Origin: an uncultured Eubacteriales bacterium
Lineage (GTDB): Bacteria; Bacillota; Clostridia; Oscillospirales; Acutalibacteraceae
Direction: 5' to 3'
Length of the DNA: 47,106 nt
Assembly: GCA_934454655.1 (NCBI GenBank)
Contig: CAKSFK010000017.1
Span: forward strand, 1 to 47,106
Part shown: positions 33,202-41,375 of the stretch, piece after piece
Layout: every line of letters starts with the position of its first letter
Position numbering within the stretch: position 1 is the first letter of the stretch
Position numbers and translations under genes: made by a program
The notes under the pieces: generated by a model
Told to the model about the DNA's origin: nothing
Databases searched by the model: none
Seen by the model: the letters and a program-made list of their open reading frames with translations, nothing else

Positions 33202-34371
33202 TTAATTTCCAGTACTAAATAACATAATGTTTTCAACAGCAATATTTTCTTCCCCATAAATTGCCGCTTTTAGGCAAAAATTGCCCTCATTTTCGTCATA
33301 TTCACGGTTTTTAACCTCAAAACCGCTTAAATTTTCTACCTCATCAAGGCTTTTAAGCCTCTTTTCCAGTTCTTCTTTTGCGTCGTCCGCGGTGAGCTGT
33401 TCCTCTTTTTTTTTGATTAAAGAAAGGTCTGCCGTATACAGCCTTATCGGCAGAGCTTTACCGAAAAGCGAAGCCTGTTTAAGGCTTGTATGCACATTGC
33501 GGTCACTGTCGGTTTTCCCGAGGTACAACGGAATTTTAACGCCGAATATATCTATAACGCTTTTTTTCACCTTTTTGCCCGTGCTTACGCCGTATGTTCT
33601 CTTTTTCGGCACGGTAACGGTGACGGTGCGTTCCGTAGCGGCGGTGATAACCCCCGAAGAATGAACAAACACTGTTCCGGACGCGCTTTCAACAACGCCC
33701 GAAACCAGAAGATCGCCTTTTTTTACCGTGTCGCCTATGTGAACCAGACAGTTACCCGACTTAACATTGATTTTAGTGATTATACCGTCCCACGAAGCCT
33801 TAAGGTCGGCGGGAGTGTCGCCGCCGCTGTTTTTCTGCTTAGCCTCGGTAACGTCTACCGTAAGCCTGCATCCCTCAATGTTAAACGCCGCCCAGGCAAG
33901 TCTGCCGTCCTTTAAAAGCAGCTGCTGTTTTGCGTTTTTAGGGTCGATTTTCTTTATATAAGCGCCCTCCGTAATTCCCATTTCCCTGCACAGCGATATT
34001 ATTTCTCCTGCCGACACGGCGTTGTTGCCCTTAACGTCGATAACCCATATAAACCGCGACATAAAAAGCAGAATACCGAAAAATACCGCCGCACCCGCCG
34101 CAATTCCGTAACGCTTACTGTACCTTTTTCGCACAAACGGAACGCCGCTTTTCTTAATTATGTGAACTCTGAGCCCGCTTTTTTTCATCAGCGCGGGAAG
34201 ATACTTAAAATCCCTCGCCGTTATGCAGCATATTATCTTTGAGTTCTTCTTTTTTATATTCCAAAGCGATATTCCGTTAAGGGCGCATTTATTCAAAAAT
34301 TTTTCGCACATATAGCCGGATATTTCAACCGTCAGTATGCCAAGCGCCGCTCTGTAAAGCCAAAGCAACAA
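33202..34371 (-). CDS. yqfD: Sporulation protein YqfD
   Basis: The 389-residue product matches YqfD: a short N-terminal region, a transmembrane span (GIAAGAAVFFGILLFMSRFI, about 88-107) and a long extracytoplasmic region containing the conserved GKKVKKS and VTEAKQK segments. YqfD is made under sigma-E control in Bacillus. The TTG start lies five bases after AGGAGG; a second TTG one codon later is equally possible. It is the second gene of the yqfC-yqfD pair and supports the organism being a spore former. Confidence 0.93.
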   Translation of the reverse strand: MLLWLYRAALGILTVEISGYMCEKFLNKCALNGISLWNIKKKNSKIICCITARDFKYLPALMKKSGLRVHIIKKSGVPFVRKRYSKRYGIAAGAAVFFGILLFMSRFIWVIDVKGNNAVSAGEIISLCREMGITEGAYIKKIDPKNAKQQLLLKDGRLAWAAFNIEGCRLTVDVTEAKQKNSGGDTPADLKASWDGIITKINVKSGNCLVHIGDTVKKGDLLVSGVVESASGTVFVHSSGVITAATERTVTVTVPKKRTYGVSTGKKVKKSVIDIFGVKIPLYLGKTDSDRNVHTSLKQASLFGKALPIRLYTADLSLIKKKEEQLTADDAKEELEKRLKSLDEVENLSGFEVKNREYDENEGNFCLKAAIYGEENIAVENIMLFSTGN

Positions 34372-34380
34372 AACCGCCTC

Positions 34381-34680
34381 CTAAACGCAAAATTCCAGGG
34401 ACGACATTCTGCCCCTGACGGTGATCGTTTCCCCCTCGAACGAAACAATATCAAAAGCTGTGCCGCACACCGTAAGGTTGCCCCTAGGCAGTTTGATTTT
34501 TAAATAACTGTCGCTGTATTCCAGCACACCGCCGCAGCCCTCAACCGTTATTTCCCTGTTCCCGTTAAGCTCAAGCCTTGGTTCTTTAAGCTGTCCCGGC
34601 TTCCCCGCTATTTCGGAGCAGTCAAATATTTTCCATTTTTCCTTGGGTTTCTGCGATTTGAATTTAAATTTTTTGCCCAC
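34381..34680 (-). CDS. yqfC: Sporulation protein YqfC
   Basis: The 99-residue product resembles YqfC (KEPRLELNGNREITVEGCGGVLEYSDS, LPRGNLTVCG). The family is made early in the mother cell during sporulation. A TTG lies directly on GGGGAG without spacing, so I prefer the GTG nine bases downstream (34680). Its TAG stop lies within the AGGAGG site of yqfD, indicating coupled translation. Confidence 0.9.
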   Translation of the reverse strand: MGKKFKFKSQKPKEKWKIFDCSEIAGKPGQLKEPRLELNGNREITVEGCGGVLEYSDSYLKIKLPRGNLTVCGTAFDIVSFEGETITVRGRMSSLEFCV

Positions 34681-34703
34681 TTCATACAACTCCCCTGCAT
34701 TAA

Positions 34704-34732
34704 ATGTTATGAAAATGCTATTATAATAATTC
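34704..34732 (-). promoter_or_regulatory. Candidate sigma-E promoter of yqfC
   Basis: On the minus strand GAATTAT and CATAACAT are 14 bases apart and match the sigma-E pattern at most positions. A TATAAT with a poor -35 overlaps. The predicted start would leave almost no leader before the ribosome site, so the call is weak. Confidence 0.25.
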
Positions 34733-34781
34733 GCTTAAAAACATATTCATTACTGTATAGGCTGACAAGGTGGGATGAGCG

Positions 34782-35816
34782 TTGAAAATTAAAACCGCGG
34801 GTGTGCTTTTTTCGGCGGTGGGGCTTATTTTTTTAATATTGATAACGGCAAACCCGAAAATATGCGCCGACGGTGCCGCCGAGGGGCTTTTAATTTCGGG
34901 CAGGGTGATAATTCCGTCGCTTTTCCCGTTTACCGTATGCGTTTTATTTTGTATGCGGGCGGGACTGTTTGACATTTTCGGCACAGCCGACAGGGCGTTT
35001 GCGCGCATATTCCGCACGCCGCGCGGGATGCTTCCGTCCGTGCTGTTCAGCTTTATAGGCGGCTACCCGATTGGGGCCAAGCTTTTGAACGAGGCAGTGA
35101 AGAGCAAAAAAATATCCCCCGAAAACGCCGGAATAATGCTTTGCTGGTGCGTAAACGCAGGACCCGCGTTTGTGGTTTCCGCTGTTGGAACAGGGGTTTT
35201 CCGTCAGCAGAAGGCGGGCGTTTGCCTGCTTGCGGCGCATATCGCGTCCGCAGTGCTGATAGGATTTTTCGGCAGGCTGTTTATGAAGCCCGAAAAGGGC
35301 GGAACTGCCGCAAAACACAAAATATCCGCGGCGGATAATTTTGTTCTTTCGGTGTCCGACGCCGCAAATGCCGTAAGCGGAATATGCGCTTATGTAATCT
35401 TCTTCTCGGCTGTAACGGCGTTTGCCGAAAATGCGGGAGTTCCGTTATGGCTGTCGTCCCTTCTTGAAGTTACAAACGGTATAAGCAAAACCCGAAATCT
35501 TGATTTCACGGCGTTTTTGCTCGGCTTTTCGGGTCTTTGCATTTGGTGTCAGGTAATAAGCGTCAGCAGGCTAATAAAAATTAATTATCCCCTGTTTTTT
35601 GCTGCCAGAATAACACACGGCATACTGTCTGTTTTTGCGGAATGTCTTATAATAAAAGCCTTCGGCATTTCCGTCCCCGTGCTTTCGAGTGCGGTTTCAA
35701 AGCCTTTTTACGGCAGCGCGGCGCTCTCTGTTTCGCTGCTTTGCACGGTGATAGTTTTGCTTATTACCGTTTACACAAAAAACAGTACTGGAAATATTGC
35801 GGATGATATAGTATAA
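34782..35816 (+). CDS. ylbJ: YlbJ-like sporulation membrane protein
   Basis: The 344-residue product is a polytopic membrane protein with the YlbJ/nucleoside-recognition-like signature SGRVIIPSLFPFTV and GGYPIGAKLL. YlbJ is required for normal spore formation in Bacillus. The start is TTG, with AAGGTGGG upstream. It is divergent from yqfC across a gap of about 100 bases, so two sporulation genes share this intergenic region. Confidence 0.85.
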   Translation: MKIKTAGVLFSAVGLIFLILITANPKICADGAAEGLLISGRVIIPSLFPFTVCVLFCMRAGLFDIFGTADRAFARIFRTPRGMLPSVLFSFIGGYPIGAKLLNEAVKSKKISPENAGIMLCWCVNAGPAFVVSAVGTGVFRQQKAGVCLLAAHIASAVLIGFFGRLFMKPEKGGTAAKHKISAADNFVLSVSDAANAVSGICAYVIFFSAVTAFAENAGVPLWLSSLLEVTNGISKTRNLDFTAFLLGFSGLCIWCQVISVSRLIKINYPLFFAARITHGILSVFAECLIIKAFGISVPVLSSAVSKPFYGSAALSVSLLCTVIVLLITVYTKNSTGNIADDIV

Positions 35817-35849
35817 TATAATCACAAGTAAAAAACGGGAATGAATAAT

Positions 35850-36062
35850 ATGGCAGATATATTTAACAAACAACTTCCGAAAAAATGCGCCTACTGCGAG
35901 TTTTCGGGGGAAGAGCTTTTTAACGGGGAAATTCTTTGCAAAAAACACGGAGTTGTAAAAACGGGGGACTTTTGCCGCCGTTATAAATACGACCCGTTCA
36001 AGCGTGTACCGAAATCGGTACGCCCGTCCGACAACTATAACCCCGAGGATTTTTCGCTTTGA
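35850..36062 (+). CDS. Small Cys-containing protein of unknown function
   Basis: The 70-residue product has Cys at four spaced positions (CAYC, ILC, FC) in the pattern CxxC-x14-C-x10-C, fitting a small zinc-binding fold. The rest is basic and hydrophilic, with no signal peptide. The ATG at 35850 has GGGA nine bases upstream; an ATG three codons earlier is too close to it. I know of no function. It lies between ylbJ and alaS. Confidence 0.7.
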   Translation: MADIFNKQLPKKCAYCEFSGEELFNGEILCKKHGVVKTGDFCRRYKYDPFKRVPKSVRPSDNYNPEDFSL

Positions 36063-36081
36063 AGTTTATTGCTTCTGATTA

Positions 36082-36110
36082 TTGACAATCGTCGGCTCGG
36101 ATTATATAAT
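36082..36110 (+). promoter_or_regulatory. Sigma-A promoter of alaS
   Basis: TTGACA, a 17-base spacer and TATAAT are all exact consensus. The start near 36117 gives a leader of about 98 bases before alaS. The leader contains two hairpins (36122-36144 and 36158-36171). Confidence 0.85.
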
Positions 36111-36214
36111 AACAAGGTGGTGCGTCTGACCGCGGGTCTTACGCGTTTGGCTGAAACCGCCGTAAGCGGCGTGCTTTCGCTTGCCGAAAAATTGCTTTTA
36201 AGGATGTATATTTT

Positions 36215-38839
36215 ATGGAGTGGACTTCACTTAACGATTTGCGGGAAAAATATCTTTCATTTTTTGAATCAAAGGGGCATATGCGGCTGAAAAGCTTTTC
36301 GCTGGTTCCCAATAACGATAAATCGCTTTTGCTCATAAATTCGGGTATGGCGCCTATGAAAAAATACTTCACAGGTGAGGTGACCCCGCCTTCAAAGCGG
36401 GTTACCACCTGCCAGAAGTGCATAAGAACGCCCGACCTTGAGCGTGTGGGACACACCGCGCGCCACGGCACGTATTTTGAAATGCTGGGCAACTTCTCTT
36501 TCGGAGATTATTTTAAAGAGCAGGCAATCGGGTGGGCGTGGGAGTTTTTAACCGAAGTGCTTGAAATTCCGTCTGATTTGCTGTGGCCCTCGGTTTATGA
36601 GGAGGACGACGAGGCGTACGCTATCTGGCGCGATAAAATCGGCGTACCCGAAAATCATATAGTAAGGCTCGGCAAAGAGGATAACTTCTGGGAGCACGGA
36701 ACAGGTCCGTGCGGGCCGTGCAGCGAAATTTATTTTGACCGCGGCGAAAAATACGGCTGCGGCAGTCCCGACTGCAAACCCGGCTGCGACTGCGACCGCT
36801 ATATGGAAATATGGAACAACGTATTTTCACAGTTTAATAATATGGGCGACGGCACATATACCGAGCTTGAGCACAAGAATATAGACACCGGAATGGGTCT
36901 TGAACGCCTTGCCTGCGTTATGCAGGGGGTTGACAATATGTTCGAGGTGGATACCATACGCAACATATTGAACAAAGTGTGCGAAATTTCGGGCAAGGAA
37001 TACGGAAAGGACGACAGCACCGATATTTCCATTCGTGCCGTAACCGATCACATAAGGGCATCGGTATTTATGATAAGCGACGGTATTATCCCCTCGAACG
37101 AGGGCAGGGGTTATGTTCTCCGCCGCATAATCCGCCGCGCGGCAAGACACGGCAAGCTTATTGGCATAAACAAGCCTTTCTTAACCGAGCTTTCAAATGC
37201 GGTAATAGCCGAAAACAAGGCGGGTTACCCCGAACTTGTAGAAAAAGAACAGCTTATTAAAAAGGTTATTTCCAACGAGGAAAATAACTTTAACAAAACC
37301 ATAGACCAAGGTCTTAATATGCTTAAGGACCTTATAAAACAAGGCGGCGTGCTTTCGGGCGAGGACGCGTTTAAGCTTTATGATACCTACGGCTTCCCCC
37401 TTGACCTTACAAAGGATATTTTAGCCGAGAACAACATGACTGCGGACGAGGAAAAGTTCCGCGAGCTTATGGAAAATCAGCGCCGTTTGGCGCGTTCCTC
37501 CCGCAAATCCGCCGACGCGGAAAGCTGGAAGAGCGACGGAATAAGCTTTGATAATATTCCCGCCACCGATTTTACGGGATATACGCAGAACAAATGCGGC
37601 GCGCGCGTGCTTGACATTGTAGCAGAGGGCGAGCATACCTCCTGCGCGGGCGAGGGTACGAAAGCCGTTATTGTTCTTGATAAAACCGCGTTTTACGCCG
37701 AAAGCGGCGGACAGGTGGGCGACACAGGTGTTATTCTTACCGATAACGCCGAGTTCACCGTTACCGATACCAAAAAGACCGCGGGCGGCGTGTTTACCCA
37801 CTTCGGCGTTGTTAAAAGCGGGACTGTAAACGTAGGTGATACCGCAAAAGCGGAAATTGACGTACAGCGCCGCAACGCCATTCGCCGCAACCATACCGCG
37901 GCTCACCTTTTGCAGGCAGGGCTTCGCTCCGTTCTCGGAACGCACGTTGAGCAGGCGGGTCAGCTTGTAAACGAAAGCGCGGTACGCTTTGATTTTACGC
38001 ACTTCTCCGCCCTGACGGCAGAGGAAACCGAAAAGGTTGAAAGCTTTGTTAACACCGCCATACTTGAAGGTATTGCGGTTGAAAACACCGAAATGCCGAT
38101 TGATGAGGCAAGAAAACTCGGCGCAATGGCGCTGTTCGGTGAAAAATACGGCAATATTGTGCGCGTTGTAAACGTTAAGGATAAATCAGTTGAGTTCTGC
38201 GGCGGAACACACATAGACAACACGGCAAAGATAGGACTTTTCAAGATTATATCCGAATCAAGCGTTGCGGCGGGCGTTCGCAGAATTGAGGCGGTAACGG
38301 GGCTTAACGTTATCTCGCTTATAAATGCGGACAAGGCGCTTATAGGCATTACTGCGGATGTGCTTAAATGCTCTGTCGGAGACATTTCAAAGCGTGCTTT
38401 GCAGCTTACGGGCGAGCTTAGGGACACCAAAAAACAGCTTGAAAAAACCGAGGCTAAACTTGCCGCCGGCAAAATTACCGAGATAGTCGGCAGTGCTAAA
38501 GAGATAGGCGGCGTTAAAATTGCTGCCGCACGGCTTGACGGCACTGCACCCGACGAGCTTAAAAAGACCGCGGAAACAATAAAGGCAAATTACGGCGATG
38601 TTGTTGCGGTGCTTGCGGCGGTAAACGGTGAAAAACTCACCTTCTGCGCCGCCTGCGGAAAGGACGCACTGGCACACGGCGTACACGCGGGCAATTTGGT
38701 TCGCGAGGTTGCAAAGGCAGCCGGCGGCAACGGCGGCGGCAAGCCCGACCTTGCAATGGCGGGCGGAAAAGACATTTCGGCGGCAGATAAGGCTCTCGGT
38801 ATTGCCGAGCAGGCAGTTGCCGATCAAATAGGGGTGTGA
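36215..38839 (+). CDS. alaS: Alanyl-tRNA synthetase
   Basis: The 874-residue product has the class II catalytic core (MRLKSFSLVPNNDKSLLLIN, RTPDLERVG), the editing domain with RRNHTAAHLL and CGGTH (zinc ligands), and the C-terminal DHHA1 domain with the Gly-rich GGNGGGKPDLAMAGG. AlaRS charges tRNA-Ala and edits mischarged serine and glycine. Length matches the family. The ATG has AAGGATG eight bases upstream. HIT protein and a phosphoribosyltransferase follow closely. Confidence 0.98.
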   Translation: MEWTSLNDLREKYLSFFESKGHMRLKSFSLVPNNDKSLLLINSGMAPMKKYFTGEVTPPSKRVTTCQKCIRTPDLERVGHTARHGTYFEMLGNFSFGDYFKEQAIGWAWEFLTEVLEIPSDLLWPSVYEEDDEAYAIWRDKIGVPENHIVRLGKEDNFWEHGTGPCGPCSEIYFDRGEKYGCGSPDCKPGCDCDRYMEIWNNVFSQFNNMGDGTYTELEHKNIDTGMGLERLACVMQGVDNMFEVDTIRNILNKVCEISGKEYGKDDSTDISIRAVTDHIRASVFMISDGIIPSNEGRGYVLRRIIRRAARHGKLIGINKPFLTELSNAVIAENKAGYPELVEKEQLIKKVISNEENNFNKTIDQGLNMLKDLIKQGGVLSGEDAFKLYDTYGFPLDLTKDILAENNMTADEEKFRELMENQRRLARSSRKSADAESWKSDGISFDNIPATDFTGYTQNKCGARVLDIVAEGEHTSCAGEGTKAVIVLDKTAFYAESGGQVGDTGVILTDNAEFTVTDTKKTAGGVFTHFGVVKSGTVNVGDTAKAEIDVQRRNAIRRNHTAAHLLQAGLRSVLGTHVEQAGQLVNESAVRFDFTHFSALTAEETEKVESFVNTAILEGIAVENTEMPIDEARKLGAMALFGEKYGNIVRVVNVKDKSVEFCGGTHIDNTAKIGLFKIISESSVAAGVRRIEAVTGLNVISLINADKALIGITADVLKCSVGDISKRALQLTGELRDTKKQLEKTEAKLAAGKITEIVGSAKEIGGVKIAAARLDGTAPDELKKTAETIKANYGDVVAVLAAVNGEKLTFCAACGKDALAHGVHAGNLVREVAKAAGGNGGGKPDLAMAGGKDISAADKALGIAEQAVADQIGV

Positions 38840-38843
38840 AAAA

Positions 38844-39185
38844 ATGACAGACTGTTTGTTTTGCAAAATAGCCGCGGGAGAAATACCGAGCACCAAGGTT
38901 TATGAGGACGATTATGTTTACGCTTTTAAGGACATTGACCCTAAAGCGCCGTTTCACGCGGTGGTAATTCCGAAAAAGCACATTGGCTCCGCCGATGAGA
39001 TAAACTCTTCAAACAGCATAGAAATTGCGCGCGTTTTCGAGGCGATCGCCAAAATCGCAAAGGAAGAAAATCTTGAAAACGGCTACCGCGTTGTAAACAA
39101 CTGCGGCGAGGACGGCGGTCAGACCGTTCATCACATACATTTTCATTTGCTGGCACGCAGAAACCTTGCGTGGCCGCCCGGCTGA
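38844..39185 (+). CDS. HIT-family nucleotide hydrolase (HinT-like)
   Basis: The 113-residue product has the histidine triad HIHFH (97-101) and the N-terminal CLFCKIAAGEIPS typical of HinT-type purine nucleoside phosphoramidases. Bacterial HIT proteins hydrolyse aminoacyl-AMP and related phosphoramidates. It begins four bases after alaS, fitting the idea that it hydrolyses aminoacyl-adenylate escaping from the synthetase. Confidence 0.94.
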   Translation: MTDCLFCKIAAGEIPSTKVYEDDYVYAFKDIDPKAPFHAVVIPKKHIGSADEINSSNSIEIARVFEAIAKIAKEENLENGYRVVNNCGEDGGQTVHHIHFHLLARRNLAWPPG

Positions 39186-39232
39186 AAAAGCGGCGCTTTA
39201 AACTATTAAGGGTATAAAAGAGGTAAAATTAA

Positions 39233-39775
39233 ATGGCTGAATATTATACTATGAAAATAGCCGGTCTTGAAAGACGGCTTGAAAAATTCCCCGTAAATGA
39301 GAAGATGGACATTGCCGCTTTCATAATTTTCGGTGATGTGGAGCTTACCATTGCCGGCTGCGAGGAACTGCGTAAAAAACTTCCCGATTTTGACGTTATT
39401 TTAACGCCCGAGGCGAAGAGTATTCCCATAGCTTACGAAATGGCACGCCAGACCGGCAAGCCTTACATAATCGCCCGCAAGGGTATGAAGGTTTATATGC
39501 GGCATCCGCTTGAGGTCAACGTTACTTCAATTACAACTCAGCACGAACAGCACCTTTTTTTGGGCGAGAGCGAAACCGATATGATAAAGGGCAAAAAGGT
39601 GCTTATTATAGACGACGTTATAAGCACGGGCGAGTCGCTTGCCGCCGTAAGGGAGCTTGTTAAGGAAGCTGGCGGAACGGAAGCCGCCGCCTGCGCATTT
39701 TTGGCGGAGGGCGATGCCGCCGACCGCAGCGATATTATTTTTCTTGAAAAGCTGCCGCTTTTCCTTAAAGACTGA
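39233..39775 (+). CDS. Phosphoribosyltransferase (Apt/PurR-like type I)
   Basis: The 180-residue product is a type I PRTase. The PRPP loop is KVLIIDDVISTGES (122-135), and a flexible loop (ARKGMKVYMRHP) lies before it. It resembles adenine phosphoribosyltransferase but the base-specificity residues are not clear enough to name it. It would salvage a nucleobase with PRPP. GAGGT precedes the ATG. A strong terminator about 90 bases on closes the unit. Confidence 0.87.
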   Translation: MAEYYTMKIAGLERRLEKFPVNEKMDIAAFIIFGDVELTIAGCEELRKKLPDFDVILTPEAKSIPIAYEMARQTGKPYIIARKGMKVYMRHPLEVNVTSITTQHEQHLFLGESETDMIKGKKVLIIDDVISTGESLAAVRELVKEAGGTEAAACAFLAEGDAADRSDIIFLEKLPLFLKD

Positions 39776-39863
39776 AGCTTTAAAGGAGTTTGCCGATAAA
39801 CCCTCTTTTGCTTTTTCCCACCTGACAGGGGTGGAGTCTGGGTTAGGCTTTTTTAACACGCTC

Positions 39864-39897
39864 AGGGCTGTTACGCTTGCGTAACAGCCCTTTTTTT
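39864..39897 (+). terminator. Terminator of the alaS unit
   Basis: GGGCTGTTACGC pairs with GCGTAACAGCCC around a tight loop, followed by seven T. Between the phosphoribosyltransferase stop and this site (39776-39863) I see no gene, only a small CCACC/GGTGG hairpin. Confidence 0.93.
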
Positions 39898-39969
39898 CGG
39901 CGCAACATATAGAAAAAATCCGCATTTATGTGCAATATAAAATATTGTTAAAAAAATATCGAAAAACCC

Positions 39970-39998
39970 TTTTCAAAATATTATTTATGTGTTATACT
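39970..39998 (+). promoter_or_regulatory. Candidate promoter of the hydrogenase operon
   Basis: TTTTCA, a 17-base spacer and TATACT lie upstream of hydC; the predicted start is near 40005. A perfect inverted repeat (TACATA, six bases, TATGTA, 39998-40015) covers the start point, and TTGTTAA, like half of a Rex operator, is at 39945-39951. Redox control is plausible. Confidence 0.5.
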
Positions 39999-40053
39999 AC
40001 ATAGTATTATATGTAATAAAGCATATACAATTATTCGAAGGAGGATTCGGCTA

Positions 40054-40557
40054 ATGCAAAAGAAGATCAGTAAGCTCCCCTTTAAGGGAACGGCTGAACA
40101 GGAAAAAAAGCTGCGTGAGATAATTGACGCGAACAAGCACGATAAAAGTCTTTTAATGTCGGTTATGCAGCAGGCGCAGGACGTTTACGGTTATTTGCCC
40201 ATGGAGGTTCAGGAGATAATAGCCGAGGGAATGGACGTGCCGCTTGAAAAAGTTTACGGCGTTTCTACGTTTTACGCGCAGTTTTCGCTGTCCCCTAAGG
40301 GTGAGTACAACATTTCTGTCTGTCTTGGCACCGCCTGTTACGTTAAAGGCTCCGGCGATATTTTCAACAAGCTGAGCGAAAGACTGGGAATAGGCGCTGA
40401 CGAATGTACCGAGGACGGAAGATTTTCTCTTACCGCCTGCCGCTGCATAGGCGCTTGCGGACTGGCTCCCGTACTTACGGTTAACGACGAGGTTTACGGC
40501 AGACTGACCGTGGACGACGTTGACGGCATACTTGAAAAATACGGCTTCGGTAAATAA
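40054..40557 (+). CDS. hydC: NuoE/HydC-like [2Fe-2S] subunit of bifurcating hydrogenase
   Basis: The 167-residue product has the thioredoxin-like [2Fe-2S] fold of NuoE/HydC. The four ligands are Cys90, Cys95, Cys131 and Cys135 (VCLGTACYV and CRCIGAC). In HydABC it passes electrons near the NADH-binding subunit. It is the first gene of the operon, with GAAGGAGG before the ATG. HydB and HydA are encoded about 4 kb downstream. Confidence 0.92.
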   Translation: MQKKISKLPFKGTAEQEKKLREIIDANKHDKSLLMSVMQQAQDVYGYLPMEVQEIIAEGMDVPLEKVYGVSTFYAQFSLSPKGEYNISVCLGTACYVKGSGDIFNKLSERLGIGADECTEDGRFSLTACRCIGACGLAPVLTVNDEVYGRLTVDDVDGILEKYGFGK

Positions 40558-40579
40558 ATCCCGAAAGGATATTCCGCAT

Positions 40580-40936
40580 ATGAAGATCGGTACTATAAGA
40601 GATCTGCTGGATGCAAAGGTCATCTGCTGCGAGGACGGTCTTAGCCGCCACGTGTACTCTGCCTGCGGCAGTGATATGATGAGCGATGTGCTGGCATATG
40701 TTAAGGACCAAGCGGTGTTGCTTACGGGACTTGTTAATTTGCAGGTTGTAAGAACCGCCGAAATGATGGATATGAACTGCATTGTGTTTGTACGTTCCAA
40801 AATGCCCACTGCCGAGATGATTGAGCTTGCAAAGGATTGCGGTATGGTAATTCTTGCAACGGACAAAAGAATGTACGAAGCCTGCGGTATTCTTTACAGC
40901 AACGGTCTTGTAGGAAACAGGGTCAAAAATGTCTGA
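40580..40936 (+). CDS. DRTGG-domain protein
   Basis: The 118-residue product matches the DRTGG domain seen in some phosphotransacetylases and CBS-associated proteins (TIRDLLDAKVICCEDGL, ACGSDMMSDVLAYV). It has no catalytic motif that I recognise and may bind a nucleotide or metabolite. The start at 40580 uses AAAGGA; the earlier in-frame start lies inside hydC. It overlaps the next gene by eight bases. A second DRTGG gene lies later in the operon. Confidence 0.88.
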   Translation: MKIGTIRDLLDAKVICCEDGLSRHVYSACGSDMMSDVLAYVKDQAVLLTGLVNLQVVRTAEMMDMNCIVFVRSKMPTAEMIELAKDCGMVILATDKRMYEACGILYSNGLVGNRVKNV

Positions 40937-41351
40937 AGAGCTGAAATTCCACTTTGATGTTGACGGTGAGGATTTTACATCGGCAGGTAAAGCCTCGGTT
41001 CAGGTCAAGAAGAATTTAAGGCAATTGGGACTTCCCCCCGAAATTATACGTCGGGTTTCCATTGCGATGTATGAGGGCGAAATAAATATGGTAATTCACG
41101 CAGGTGGCGGCGAAGCCGACGTTACGGTGAATGAAAATCGTATTGAAATATTCCTGCATGACAACGGTCCCGGTATTAAGGACATTGACAGGGCTATGCA
41201 GGAAGGTTACTCAACAGCGTCCGATAAAATACGTTCCCTGGGCTTCGGCGCGGGAATGGGGCTTCCCAATATGAAACGGTATACCGACAGTATGGAAATA
41301 AATTCAACCGTCGGTGTAGGAACCGACATCACAATGAAGGTCTACCTATAA
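40929..41351 (+). CDS. RsbW/SpoIIAB-like ATP-binding protein
   Basis: The 140-residue product is a stand-alone GHKL ATPase domain: N-box YEGEINMVIHAGGG, G1 DNGPGI and G2 GFGAGMGLPNMKRYTD. It is closest to anti-sigma-factor kinases. No sigma factor or anti-anti-sigma protein is encoded in the operon, so its partner is unknown. It may phosphorylate or bind a neighbouring product. It is the first of two HATPase genes here. Confidence 0.88.
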   Translation: MSEELKFHFDVDGEDFTSAGKASVQVKKNLRQLGLPPEIIRRVSIAMYEGEINMVIHAGGGEADVTVNENRIEIFLHDNGPGIKDIDRAMQEGYSTASDKIRSLGFGAGMGLPNMKRYTDSMEINSTVGVGTDITMKVYL

Positions 41352-41375
41352 AATTAATTTTCGGCAGGTGCTCAA

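Noticed and set aside
34741..34769. Sigma-E-like promoter (ACATATT and CTGACAAG) for ylbJ
   Set aside because: The implied start would fall after the ribosome binding site of ylbJ, leaving it untranscribed.
36115..36140. T-box-like AGGTGG...ACCGCG sequence before alaS
   Set aside because: The two halves are separated by seven extra bases, and the promoter start lies almost at the motif, leaving no room for the specifier stem of a T-box. No terminator follows.
36069..36290. Plus-strand 73-codon frame overlapping the alaS start
   Set aside because: It includes the alaS promoter and leader and runs out of frame into alaS; no good ribosome site.
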